From Pseudomonas asplenii (GTDB lineage Bacteria > Pseudomonadota > Gammaproteobacteria > Pseudomonadales > Pseudomonadaceae), in assembly GCF_900105475.1 (NCBI RefSeq), contig NZ_LT629777.1:1-64000 (forward strand): a stretch of DNA of 64,000 nt. Direction: 5' to 3'. Numbering within the stretch: the stretch's first letter is position 1; each line of letters begins with the position of its first letter. A program made the position numbers and the translations under genes. Positions 26,027-34,881 of this stretch are shown piece by piece. The notes below the pieces were generated by a model. The model saw only the letters and a list, made by a program, of their open reading frames with translations. It made no database searches and was not told the origin of the DNA.

Positions 26027-26932
26027 ATGGATCGCCTCACCGCAATGCGGGTGTTCGTCACGGTAGTCGACCTCGGCAGCCAGTCGGCAGCGGCCGACCA
26101 CCTGGAAATGTCACGCCCGGTGGTATCGCGCTACCTGGCGGAACTGGAAGACTGGATCGGCGCACGGCTGATGCATCGCACCACCCGCAAGCTCAGCCTG
26201 ACCGCCGCCGGCAGCGAAACCCTGCCGCGTTGCCGGCAACTGCTGGAACTCTCCGGCGACCTGCAGGCGGCCGTGCGCACTCCCGACGAAGCGCCCCGTG
26301 GCCTGCTGCGGATCAGCGTCAGCACCTCGTTCGGCCAGGCCCAGTTCGCTGATGCGATGACCGAGTACGTCAGGCGTTTCCCCGGCGTCAACGTCGACCT
26401 GCAAATGCTCGACCGCACCGTCAACCTGGTCGACGAACGCATCGACCTGGCGATCCGCGCCAGCAACGACCTGGACCCGAACCTCATCGCCAGGCGGCTG
26501 ACCGTCTGCCGCTCGGTCATCTGCGCCTCGCCGGCCTACCTGCGCGAGCATACGGCGCCGCAGCGGGTGGAAGACCTGAGCCGCTACAACTGCCTGACGC
26601 ACTCCTACTTCGGCAAGAGCCTCTGGCACTTCGAACAGGACGGCGAGCCGGTGTCAGTACCGGTACAGGGCAACATCAGCGCCAACGAGGCCAGTACCCT
26701 GCTGCGTGCCGCCGTGGCCGGCGCCGGCATCTCGATGCTGCCGACCTACCAGGCCTGGGAATATCTGCGCAGTGGCGAGCTGGTGCGCCTGCTGGCCCAT
26801 GCCGAGCCCCGGACCATGGACATGTACGCCGTGTATGCCTCACGCAAGCACATGCCGGCGACGCTGCGCAGCATGCTCGACTTCCTGGTGCTGCGGTTTC
26901 CGGAAGTACCGGTATGGGACAAGGACCTCTGA
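26027..26932 (+). CDS. LysR family regulator
   Basis: A 301-residue LysR protein starting MDRLTAMRVFVTVVDLGSQSAAADHLEMS. The helix-turn-helix is at about 18-40 and the substrate-binding domain at about 92-295 (GLLRISVSTSFGQAQFADAM). It is divergent from the MBL-fold gene across 113 bases, which suggests that gene is its target. Confidence 0.87.
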   Translation: MDRLTAMRVFVTVVDLGSQSAAADHLEMSRPVVSRYLAELEDWIGARLMHRTTRKLSLTAAGSETLPRCRQLLELSGDLQAAVRTPDEAPRGLLRISVSTSFGQAQFADAMTEYVRRFPGVNVDLQMLDRTVNLVDERIDLAIRASNDLDPNLIARRLTVCRSVICASPAYLREHTAPQRVEDLSRYNCLTHSYFGKSLWHFEQDGEPVSVPVQGNISANEASTLLRAAVAGAGISMLPTYQAWEYLRSGELVRLLAHAEPRTMDMYAVYASRKHMPATLRSMLDFLVLRFPEVPVWDKDL

Positions 26933-27011
26933 TCGGCGAAAAGCTGGCAAGTCACGGCAACTGACCTAATCTCTAACTCAGTACTTCTAGCGACAGTCAG
27001 AGGTCTGCGTC

Positions 27012-27188
27012 ATGAATATTCTTAAAACAAGAAAATGTGCCGCCGTACTTGCCATCAGCGCCGTCCTGGCTCTGTATGCCACCGCCGCCTGGCGGGTTGA
27101 ACAGATCAGGCAAACACCCCACTCAGTCGCCACCTGCGACCTGGCGCACTGCGTGCCGCACACCGCGAGCCTGAGTGCCCTGAGATAG
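27012..27188 (+). CDS. Small membrane or exported protein, 58 residues
   Basis: The frame MNILKTRKCAAVLAISAVLALYATAAWRVEQ... ends at the TAG at 27186-27188. A basic start and a hydrophobic segment (about 9-27) make a signal peptide or a single membrane span. The tail carries ATCDLAHCVPHTASL with two cysteines four apart. AGAGG lies 9-13 bases before the ATG. The last 66 bases overlap the convergent pobR gene, which tempers confidence. Function unknown. Confidence 0.5.
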   Translation: MNILKTRKCAAVLAISAVLALYATAAWRVEQIRQTPHSVATCDLAHCVPHTASLSALR

Positions 27189-28070
27189 GTCCTTGCGATC
27201 GAGATCGGCGCGAAAGGCGCTGGGCGACAGCCCGGTCATGCGGCGGAAGAACCGGGCGAAGTAGGCCGAGTCGGCGAACCCCAGCTCGTCCGCCACCCGG
27301 CTGACACTCATGCGCGTGTAGATCAGGTTGCGCTTGGCCTCCAGCAGCAGCCGCTGGTGGATCATCTGCAAGGCCGACTGCCCCGCCCACTCCCGGCAGA
27401 TGCTGTTCAGGTGCGCCACGGAAATCCCGACCTGATGAGACAACTGCTCGACACTCGGATGCTGGCGAAACTGCGCCTCGACCAACCCGCTGAAACGACT
27501 CAGGTACTCACGCCCCCGTTCGGGTAGCTGGCCGGCCGCCTCGCGGTGGATCACCTGGCGACTGAGCCACACCAGCAACACGCTGACCAATGAGCGCAGG
27601 AGCATGTCCCGTGCCGGCTGGTTAGCCGCGTATTCGCTCTGCAAGGCGCTGAACAGCCGATGGAGGTAGACCCGGTCGCGGCCCGCCGGATAGCTAGCAG
27701 GCACCGCCAGCGCATCCGGCGAGCTGCCCAGTTGCGCTTGCAACTGCATCACCAGCGGTGACGCCAGGGTCAGCACGTAGCCGTCGATGTTCTCGGAGAA
27801 CTGAAAACCGTGCACGCACAAGGGCGGCACCACCTGGATCGCCGATTCCCGCAGGGTACTGCGCTGCCCCTCGATATCGACCCGGGCCTCGCCCTTGTGG
27901 AGAAACAGCAACTGGCAGAGATCGGCATGCCGGTGCGGCTGGATTTCCCAATGATGCAGACGGCTGCGCTTGGGAATGGTCTCGCAGTGCAGCAGGTCCG
28001 GGGCGATCCAGTCCTGGTTTTCCCCATAGAGTTTGAACACCGGGATCGATGCCGCCACGGGCTTGCTCAT
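27123..28070 (-). CDS. pobR: AraC family regulator PobR, activator of pobA
   Basis: A 315-residue regulator. The N-terminal cupin sensor runs about 20-170 (HHWEIQPHRHADLCQLLFLHKGEARVDIEG). The C-terminal AraC helix-turn-helix pair carries SVEQLSHQVGISVAHLNSICREWAG and SVSRVADELGFADSAYFARFFRRMTGLSP. It is divergent from pobA, the arrangement known for PobR, which activates pobA in response to 4-hydroxybenzoate. A PcaR-type palindrome lies 15 bases upstream of its start. Confidence 0.88.
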   Translation of the reverse strand: MSKPVAASIPVFKLYGENQDWIAPDLLHCETIPKRSRLHHWEIQPHRHADLCQLLFLHKGEARVDIEGQRSTLRESAIQVVPPLCVHGFQFSENIDGYVLTLASPLVMQLQAQLGSSPDALAVPASYPAGRDRVYLHRLFSALQSEYAANQPARDMLLRSLVSVLLVWLSRQVIHREAAGQLPERGREYLSRFSGLVEAQFRQHPSVEQLSHQVGISVAHLNSICREWAGQSALQMIHQRLLLEAKRNLIYTRMSVSRVADELGFADSAYFARFFRRMTGLSPSAFRADLDRKDLSQGTQARGVRHAVRQVAGGD

Positions 28071-28084
28071 CAGTGAGATGCCTC

Positions 28085-28099
28085 GGGCGATAATCGCCC
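28085..28099. promoter_or_regulatory. PcaR-type box in the pobR promoter
   Basis: GGGCGATAATCGCCC contains the core CGATAATCGC shared with the boxes at pcaI, pcaR and the OprD porin. It lies 15 bases before the pobR start. It is also a near-perfect palindrome (GGGCGA-TAA-TCGCCC), so a plain hairpin is an alternative reading. Confidence 0.5.
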
Positions 28100-28144
28100 T
28101 GATTGTTGAAAAGTACCGATAAAGACGCAGTTTTCACCTTCTAA

Positions 28145-29416
<1,272 letters not shown>

Positions 29417-29493
29417 ACGGACACGCCAGGGCTGAACCACAGCAGGGGCAAGCCACAACGGGCTGAGCCCCACGATGGTTCACCCCCTGGGCC

Positions 29494-30342
29494 TCAAGGG
29501 CGGTAGTACCCGACTGCGACCAGCAGTGATCCGACGCGCTTGAGGTAGGTGTGCTTGTTCTCGATCTTGCCGGTCACCGGATTTTTCCAGCGATACTCGT
29601 ACTCCCCCTCCTCCTGTTTGTTCATCAAGGCCAGGATCGGCTCGCCCACCGGTTTGTCATCAGGGTCCCTGACCTTGGCGAAATCGGTATTCACCAACCG
29701 CTGGTTGCTGCCGTGCGCCAGATATCGCTGGGTTTTCAGATCGACAACGAAGACGTACAAGTCATCCTGCAGGAAACCACCCGGCAAGGCGTTGATCTCA
29801 TCCAGCATGCCCTGGCGGTTCCTGGCCAACTCGGTCGCGGCCCGGGCCAGAAACGCCCTGGCCTGCTCCGCCGACGCCCGGGGCAGGTAATAGCCGACCG
29901 CCAGGATGCGCTCACCGACCCGCTGGTAAAACACCCGCTTACGCTCGACCTTGCCATCCTTCCAGTTCTGCCAGCGATACTCGGCCTCCTGGATGACACC
30001 GTTATCCGGCGTCTTGAGCACATCCTTGAATGCCTTGCGCAAATCCGCGCCGAGCACCTCGGACACATCCCGGCCGATCAGGGCCGAGGACGGCCCGCCA
30101 CTGGCAAGCATCACGCCACGGGTATCAACCACGAAGACATAGCGATCCTGATCGATGAACTCGCCCTGGCGACTGAATGCCGCGAACGCCTTGTCACCCT
30201 GCTCGTGGTAATAGGCCACGGCCTTTTCCAGCAAGGCCCTGGCCGCCGGCGCCTCATCGCCCGGGGCAGTCGCTGCCAGCACCGGCCCCAGACACAACAG
30301 CATCAGGCAGCCTGACAAGGCCCGAATCAAACCCAACCCCAT
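29494..30342 (-). CDS. Exported Cache-domain protein without an output domain
   Basis: A 282-residue protein. A signal peptide (MGLGLIRALSGCLMLLCLGPVLAA) is followed by two Cache units (about 30-150 and 155-282). Each carries the pattern DxYVFVVD...ASGG/AHGSN...Y.RW.N...K..YxxRVGxxLLAVGYY. The mature protein is all ligand-binding domain with no kinase, GGDEF or methyl-accepting part, so it probably acts as a periplasmic binding partner. The ATG at 30342 follows GGGGGATGCACC. Confidence 0.8.
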   Translation of the reverse strand: MGLGLIRALSGCLMLLCLGPVLAATAPGDEAPAARALLEKAVAYYHEQGDKAFAAFSRQGEFIDQDRYVFVVDTRGVMLASGGPSSALIGRDVSEVLGADLRKAFKDVLKTPDNGVIQEAEYRWQNWKDGKVERKRVFYQRVGERILAVGYYLPRASAEQARAFLARAATELARNRQGMLDEINALPGGFLQDDLYVFVVDLKTQRYLAHGSNQRLVNTDFAKVRDPDDKPVGEPILALMNKQEEGEYEYRWKNPVTGKIENKHTYLKRVGSLLVAVGYYRP

Positions 30343-30419
30343 GGTGCATCCCCCGTTTTTATTGATCTGCCAAGAGCGTAGACCGCCGTGGCCTATACGG
30401 AAGCATTCAGCAAGCCGGG

Positions 30420-30647
30420 GTGGCCGCAATGACCATGGGCCGCAAGATTCGCCAATACACCGCACAGCCACGTTACCGCTACAACGGCCAGAGCCTGCAA
30501 CTGACCGTCAGCATCGGTAGGACTTCGCTGCGATCCGACGAGACCCTGCACAACCTGCTGGCGCGTGCCGACCTGGCGCGGTACCGTGCCAAGCAAAGCG
30601 GGCGCAACCGCGTCTGCTGCGACCTCAGCCAACCCGCCCATGCCTGA
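30420..30647 (+). pseudogene. Remnant of a GGDEF (diguanylate cyclase) domain
   Basis: The 75-residue frame contains RYRYNGQSLQLTVSIGRTSL and LLARADLARYRAKQSGRNRV, the C-terminal quarter of a GGDEF domain. The GGDEF motif itself and everything before it are missing; in-frame stop TGA at 30363 closes the frame upstream. A GTG at 30420 could start it, but no active cyclase could result. It ends overlapping the CWC gene by 8 bases. Confidence 0.75.
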
Positions 30648-30855
30648 TCCCAACCTCTGCCCGGCCTGCGGTGCGCGCAACGACTGCCGCCTGGCCGACC
30701 CGCGCACCGCCGACCAGCCCTGCTGGTGCTACAGCGTGAGCATCGATCCGGCCGTGCTCCAGGCCCTTCCTGCCGAATTGCGCAACGCGGCATGCCTGTG
30801 CCCACGCTGCGCCCGGGTGGATGAACAACTCAAGCGGCAGGCCCCGTCGGCATGA
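30640..30855 (+). CDS. Cysteine-rich CWC family protein
   Basis: A 71-residue protein with MPDPNLCPACGARNDCRLADP and PCWCYSVSI, then CLCPRCARVDEQL. The Cys pattern CxxC...C...CWC...CxCxxC fits the small Cys_rich_CWC family and suggests a structural zinc or Fe-S site. It starts inside the end of the GGDEF remnant with no clear ribosome site, so translation may depend on the upstream frame. The RsuA-like gene follows 40 bases later. Function unknown. Confidence 0.75.
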   Translation: MPDPNLCPACGARNDCRLADPRTADQPCWCYSVSIDPAVLQALPAELRNAACLCPRCARVDEQLKRQAPSA

Positions 30856-30895
30856 CGTAAAATACCCGCCCGCGTTGCCACGACTGTCCCTCTCC

Positions 30896-31588
30896 ATGCG
30901 CCTTGACCGCTTCCTCAGCAACCTGCCCCGCTTCAATCGCCAGCAAGTGCGCCTGCTGCTGGTGCAACGACGGATCAGGGTCGATGACCAGGCCACCGCC
31001 GATCCACACCACGAGGTGCGCGAATTCAGTCGGGTCGAGGTGGACGACGAGGTTGTGCAAGCTGGCCGGCCGGCCCGCTACTTCATGCTGCACAAACCCC
31101 AGGGCTGTGTCAGCGCGACCCGCGATCCGCAGCACCGCACCGTGCTCGATCTGCTCCAGGAGCCGAATGTCGACGAATTGCATATCGCCGGGCGCCTGGA
31201 CTTCAACACCACCGGCCTGATGCTGCTGACCAACGATGGCCAGTGGTCCAGGCGACTGACCCAGCCCCTGACCAAACTGCCCAAGGTCTACTACGTGGAA
31301 ACCGAGCAGGAGATCGGCCCGCACTACGCCGAGACGTTCGCCAAGGGCCTGTACTTCGCCTTCGAAGACCTCACCACCCAGCCCGCCGAACTGCAATTGC
31401 TCGGGCCGCGCAAGGCCCGGCTGAGCATCGTCGAAGGTCGTTATCACCAGGTCAAACGCATGTTCGGCCATTTCGACAACAAGGTCGTGCGCCTGCACCG
31501 CGAACGCATGGGCACGCTGGTGCTCGACGACGCCCTCGCACCTGGGCAATACCGTGCGCTGACGACCGAAGAAATCCAGCAGATCTGA
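30896..31588 (+). CDS. rsuA: 16S rRNA pseudouridine synthase, RsuA-like
   Basis: A 230-residue RNA-modifying enzyme. The N-terminal S4 RNA-binding domain (MRLDRFLSNLPRFNRQQVRLLLVQRRIRVDD) is followed by the pseudouridine synthase core. The catalytic Asp102 lies in AGRLDFNTTGLMLL, and EGRYHQVKRMFGHF comes near the C-terminus. E. coli RsuA, which modifies U516 of 16S rRNA, has its catalytic Asp at the same number. The ATG at 30896 begins the S4 domain exactly. Confidence 0.87.
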   Translation: MRLDRFLSNLPRFNRQQVRLLLVQRRIRVDDQATADPHHEVREFSRVEVDDEVVQAGRPARYFMLHKPQGCVSATRDPQHRTVLDLLQEPNVDELHIAGRLDFNTTGLMLLTNDGQWSRRLTQPLTKLPKVYYVETEQEIGPHYAETFAKGLYFAFEDLTTQPAELQLLGPRKARLSIVEGRYHQVKRMFGHFDNKVVRLHRERMGTLVLDDALAPGQYRALTTEEIQQI

Positions 31589-31898
31589 ATCGGCGACCAT
31601 TGGGCAGAAGTCATCAGCTTATGCCAAATCGCTCCTTGCGCAATCGCCAGGTCACTGCTTGAATCAAACCGTCAGCCAAAATATGACTGAACGGTCACCC
31701 CATAACTCCAAGAAACTTTCTGCTCGCTGCAGGGCTTGCCAGCCCTGGCTTCGCGGCAGATTGCCCGCCTATAAGAACATCCGTCGGCCAGTTGTTTTCA
31801 AGACCGACATGGGCCAGAAACTCCAGGCGAATGCCTACCTGTCATATAGCTCGTGCACAGTCAGTTGCGCGCATACCCGCTTGCCAGGAGTCTTTGAC
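31589..31898. other. Leader region upstream of phaG
   Basis: 310 bases without a separate gene. The phaG frame is open from 31659, but PhaG proteins begin at 31899, so the extension is not used here. It contains a perfect hairpin at 31730-31747 and several A/T-rich stretches that may hold the promoter. Confidence 0.45.
31730..31747 (+). repeat. Hairpin in the phaG leader
   Basis: CAGGGCT (31730-31736) pairs with AGCCCTG (31741-31747) around TGCC, 150 bases before the phaG start. There is no T-tract, so it is more likely a leader structure than a terminator. Confidence 0.4.
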
Positions 31899-32786
31899 AT
31901 GACACCAGAAATCGCTGTGTTGGATATACAGGGTCAATATCGGGTTTACACGGAGTTCTATCGCGCAGATGCCGCGCAAAAGACCATCATACTGGTCAAT
32001 GGCTCGATGGCGACGACGGCGTCATTTGCCCAAACGGTGAAAAGCCTGCACCCGCAATACAACGTGGTGTGCTACGACCAGCCTTACGCGGGCAAGTCCC
32101 GGGCACACAACCATCACGAGCAGATGCTGACCCGCGAAATCGAAGGGCAGATCCTGTTGGAACTGATCGACCACTTCGCTGCCGAGCATGTGATGTCGTT
32201 TTCCTGGGGTGGCGCGGCGACCCTGAGTGCCCTGGCCCAACGGCCACGGCGTATCGAGAAGGCGGTGATCAGTTCATTCTCGCCGGTGATCAACGAACCG
32301 ATGCGCGACTATCTGGAGCGCGGCGTCGACTATCTGGGCGCCTGCGACCGGGCGCGGGTCGGCCATCTGGTCAACAACACTATCGGCAAGCACCTGCCGT
32401 CGCTGTTCAAGCGTTTCAACTACCGGCATGTCAGCAGCCTGGCCGAGCATGAGTACAAGCAGATGAACTTCCATATCCGCGAAGTGCTCGGCGACGATCG
32501 CCACAAGTGCCTGAAGACCACCCACAGGATCGACATCCCGGTCCTGTTCATGAACGGCGAGTGGGACGAGTACACCGCCCCCGAGGACGCCCGGCAGTTC
32601 GGCAAACATGTGCGCAACAGCCACTTCAGCACCATACGCGGCACCGGCCACTTCCTCGACATGGAGCACAAGTCCGCCTGCCGTGATACTCGTCATGTCC
32701 TGCTCGACTTCCTCAAACCCAGTCACCAGGAAAGCCGGGCGCGTTATTACCAACACGTCCAGGAGCACCATGCGCACGCCATGTGA
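31899..32786 (+). CDS. phaG: PhaG, (R)-3-hydroxyacyl-ACP thioesterase/CoA transacylase
   Basis: A 295-residue alpha/beta-hydrolase that diverts 3-hydroxyacyl-ACP from fatty-acid synthesis to medium-chain polyhydroxyalkanoate. The N-terminus MTPEIAVLDIQGQYRVYTEF and GSMATTASFAQTVKSLHPQ are nearly those of P. putida PhaG, which has the same length. The nucleophile is Ser102 (FSWGGA), with Asp in NGEWDEYT and His in GTGHFLDME. RhlA of rhamnolipid synthesis is the nearest paralogue but matches less well. Ribosome site CAGGAG lies 8-13 bases upstream. It stands apart from any pha polymerase genes. Confidence 0.93.
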   Translation: MTPEIAVLDIQGQYRVYTEFYRADAAQKTIILVNGSMATTASFAQTVKSLHPQYNVVCYDQPYAGKSRAHNHHEQMLTREIEGQILLELIDHFAAEHVMSFSWGGAATLSALAQRPRRIEKAVISSFSPVINEPMRDYLERGVDYLGACDRARVGHLVNNTIGKHLPSLFKRFNYRHVSSLAEHEYKQMNFHIREVLGDDRHKCLKTTHRIDIPVLFMNGEWDEYTAPEDARQFGKHVRNSHFSTIRGTGHFLDMEHKSACRDTRHVLLDFLKPSHQESRARYYQHVQEHHAHAM

Positions 32787-32795
32787 GCCGATCAG

Positions 32796-32849
32796 GTCAC
32801 GGGCAACGGCCTGGCAGAACACTCAGGCCCAGCGTCGCTCGCCCGTGAC
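32796..32849 (+). terminator. Nested inverted repeat after phaG
   Basis: Outer arms GTCACGGGC (32796-32804) and GCCCGTGAC (32841-32849) enclose inner arms GGCCTG (32808-32813) and CAGGCC (32824-32829). It begins 10 bases after the phaG stop. It has no T-tract, so it could be an RNA-stabilising structure rather than a terminator. Confidence 0.45.
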
Positions 32850-33059
32850 GCGCCTTCGCACAAGTGCCGTCGGCAACCGCCGCTAAAATACAGATTTTCA
32901 AAGAAAAACTTCAATTGCGCGGCAACATCTGGTACAAAGTGGCCACCCGAGCGGGTGTCACTGGATGGCATCACTCCAGCGTTCCAGAGTGATTACAAGC
33001 GTGCTCATCTGGACAAGCCGCTCAGGTGAGTCAAGAGATAGGCAAAAGCGTGTAGTTTT

Positions 33060-33133
33060 GCGGGTATAGTTTAGTGGTAAAACGAAAGCTTCCCAAGCTT
33101 TAGTTGAGGGTTCGATTCCCTCTACCCGCTCCA
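33060..33133 (+). tRNA. tRNA-Gly(CCC)
   Basis: 74 bases including an encoded CCA. Acceptor arms are GCGGGTA (33060-33066) and TACCCGC (33123-33129) with discriminator T. The anticodon stem AAAGC/GCTTT encloses the loop TTCCCAA (anticodon CCC). The T-arm is GAGGGTTCGATTCCCTC, and the D-arm is the short glycine type GTTTAGTGGTAAAAC. It reads codon GGG. Confidence 0.95.
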
Positions 33134-33179
33134 CATCGAACACCGTCCGACGTTGCCAACCCTGGCGACGAAGACATAA

Positions 33180-33207
33180 AAACCGGCTCCCAGAAGCCGG
33201 TTTTTTT
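33180..33207 (+). terminator. Rho-independent terminator after tRNA-Gly
   Basis: AAACCGGCT (33180-33188) pairs with AGCCGGTTT (33195-33203) around CCCAGA, ending in seven T residues. This is a classic intrinsic terminator 47 bases after the tRNA. Confidence 0.9.
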
Positions 33208-33382
33208 ATGGGATTTTTTGAACACTGCCCTGGCCCCCTGTTTATCCGGCTCGCCATCCCTAGCCCCCATCTGTCGTAGTATTCTTTAGCCCAACCTTGA
33301 TTTAACTTTGGCATTCACTGCGAATCCAGGGAAAATCGCCCCAACGTAAAACACCTCTTCACCTGAGCCTAGGATCCGCTGA

Positions 33383-34207
33383 ATGGACGCCCCTCAAATT
33401 GCAGCTCTCATTGTTGAACGCTTGAACGAGCTGAGCGTCGACATCCAAAGCCAATGGAACAACCCGCAAGGCACCCAGACACGTCATTTCATCATCGACG
33501 GATTGCTCTCCGACGAGATGGCTCAACAGATTTACGATGCCTTTCCGAAAAATGCCGATGGTTTCTTTGACAGACAATCATTCCGCGAAAAGAAGAAAAC
33601 CCTGGGCAATCTGGCCGAGCACCCCGAAATACTCAGTTCGATCACCTTCGCGATTCAGCATCCGTCAGTCGTAGGCAGAATTGCCGAACTGGTAGGCATC
33701 GAAGGTATCCTGCCAGACCCGACTCTTTATGCCGGGGGTCTGTCGATGATGTTCAAGGATGACTTCCTCAATCCCCATATCGACAACAGCCATGATGCCG
33801 CCAGGGCCCTGTACCGTCGGTTGAACCTGCTCTACTACGTGGCACCGGACTGGGCTCTCGAAAATGGCGGCAACTTTGAGTTATGGGACCCCCAGGTCAA
33901 GGTACAGAAGACCCTGGTTTCGAAGTTCAACCGTCTGGTCGTGATGGAAACGAACAAGTATTCCTGGCACTCGGTAAGTAAGGTACAAGTAGAGGGACCA
34001 CGTTGCTGCGTCTCCAACTACTACTTCTCCAAGGAATCACCTGACGACGATGACCAGGACTATTTCCATGTAACGTCATTCAATGGCCGTCCGGATGAAC
34101 CCGGACGTCGTGCACTGGGCGTCGTCGACAACACCCTGCGCAACACCGTCTCCAAATTGCTGCGTTTCGGCCGAGGGAAGGATCAGGCGGGTAAACCCAA
34201 GCCTTGA
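33383..34207 (+). CDS. 2-oxoglutarate/Fe(II)-dependent oxygenase
   Basis: A 274-residue protein with the prolyl-4-hydroxylase-type core. Iron ligands His132 and Asp134 are in NPHIDNSH, and His196 is in YSWHSVSK. Arg207 (GPRCCVSNYYFS) would bind 2-oxoglutarate. There is no signal peptide. The C-terminal 40 residues are basic. Codon use is slightly more A/T-rich than in the neighbours, and the gene lies 250 bases downstream of tRNA-Gly, so transfer is possible. The hydroxylated substrate (protein, sugar or peptide) is unknown. Confidence 0.82.
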   Translation: MDAPQIAALIVERLNELSVDIQSQWNNPQGTQTRHFIIDGLLSDEMAQQIYDAFPKNADGFFDRQSFREKKKTLGNLAEHPEILSSITFAIQHPSVVGRIAELVGIEGILPDPTLYAGGLSMMFKDDFLNPHIDNSHDAARALYRRLNLLYYVAPDWALENGGNFELWDPQVKVQKTLVSKFNRLVVMETNKYSWHSVSKVQVEGPRCCVSNYYFSKESPDDDDQDYFHVTSFNGRPDEPGRRALGVVDNTLRNTVSKLLRFGRGKDQAGKPKP

Positions 34208-34264
34208 AAGGGGAGCCTGAGAGCCGTCATGGCTCTCAGCGCCCAAACGGCCTGCGACAGCTTG

Positions 34265-34768
34265 TCAACCTTCCAATGGCGCCGCCTCGGCTGAACCGCC
34301 ACTCGACGCGACCTTCGCCGTGACCGAAACCGGGTCGGTCGACAGCGCCGGTGTCGGCTTCTGCTTCATCAGGCTGAACAAGGTCGCGGTGGCGCTGGTC
34401 AGCGAAGCACTGAGAGTCGCCAGCTCGCTATTGAGCGCGGCCATCTGCTGGGTTTTCTGTTCGTCGCTCAAATGACTACCGGCCAACGCCTGAATCTGCA
34501 CACGCTTTTCGTCGATCTGTTTTTGCAGATCGGCCATCATCTTGCGCAACTGTTCAATCTGTTTGGCCTGGGCGGTTCCGGAAGTCTTCGAAGCGGATCC
34601 GGCAGCCTTCGATGCCACCAGACCTTCGGACGATATCCTCACCTTGACCCCTTCGACCGCCTGGCCCGCACTGCTGACAGGCTGGTCTTTTCCGGCAGCG
34701 GCAGCAGCCTTGGCCGGAACAGACAGCTGGGTTGGACGGTGAATGGAGACGCTGCTGATGGAAACCAT
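34265..34768 (-). CDS. FlxA-like coiled-coil protein
   Basis: A 167-residue protein. The disordered Ala/Ser/Lys-rich N-terminus (about 1-65) is followed by a heptad-rich helix (QAKQIEQLRKMMADLQKQID and on through LNSELATLSASLTSATATLF, about 68-135). The tail is Ala/Ser/Pro-rich. The pattern fits the small FlxA-like family, whose members are often flagellum-coexpressed, though the function is unknown. I prefer the ATG at 34768 over a GTG four codons upstream. It has no signal peptide and no obvious operon partner. Confidence 0.65.
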   Translation of the reverse strand: MVSISSVSIHRPTQLSVPAKAAAAAGKDQPVSSAGQAVEGVKVRISSEGLVASKAAGSASKTSGTAQAKQIEQLRKMMADLQKQIDEKRVQIQALAGSHLSDEQKTQQMAALNSELATLSASLTSATATLFSLMKQKPTPALSTDPVSVTAKVASSGGSAEAAPLEG

Positions 34769-34881
34769 GTCGGCACTCACTCAAACACTGATATTGACTT
34801 ATCGGCGTGTGGGAAACGGACTTGAGCGATCTGTAAGCAAGCTGATACATGGCAACACGCGGCGCCCCGCCGTACCTGGGT

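Noticed and set aside
31659..31898. 80-residue N-terminal extension of phaG
   Set aside because: PhaG proteins start at MTPEIAVLDI-like sequences; the extension has no domain and contains the leader hairpin.
32958..33314. 118-residue minus-strand frame across the tRNA-Gly gene
   Set aside because: Its sequence (VEGIEPSTKAWEAFVLPLNYTRK) is the antisense translation of the tRNA, a well-known false protein.
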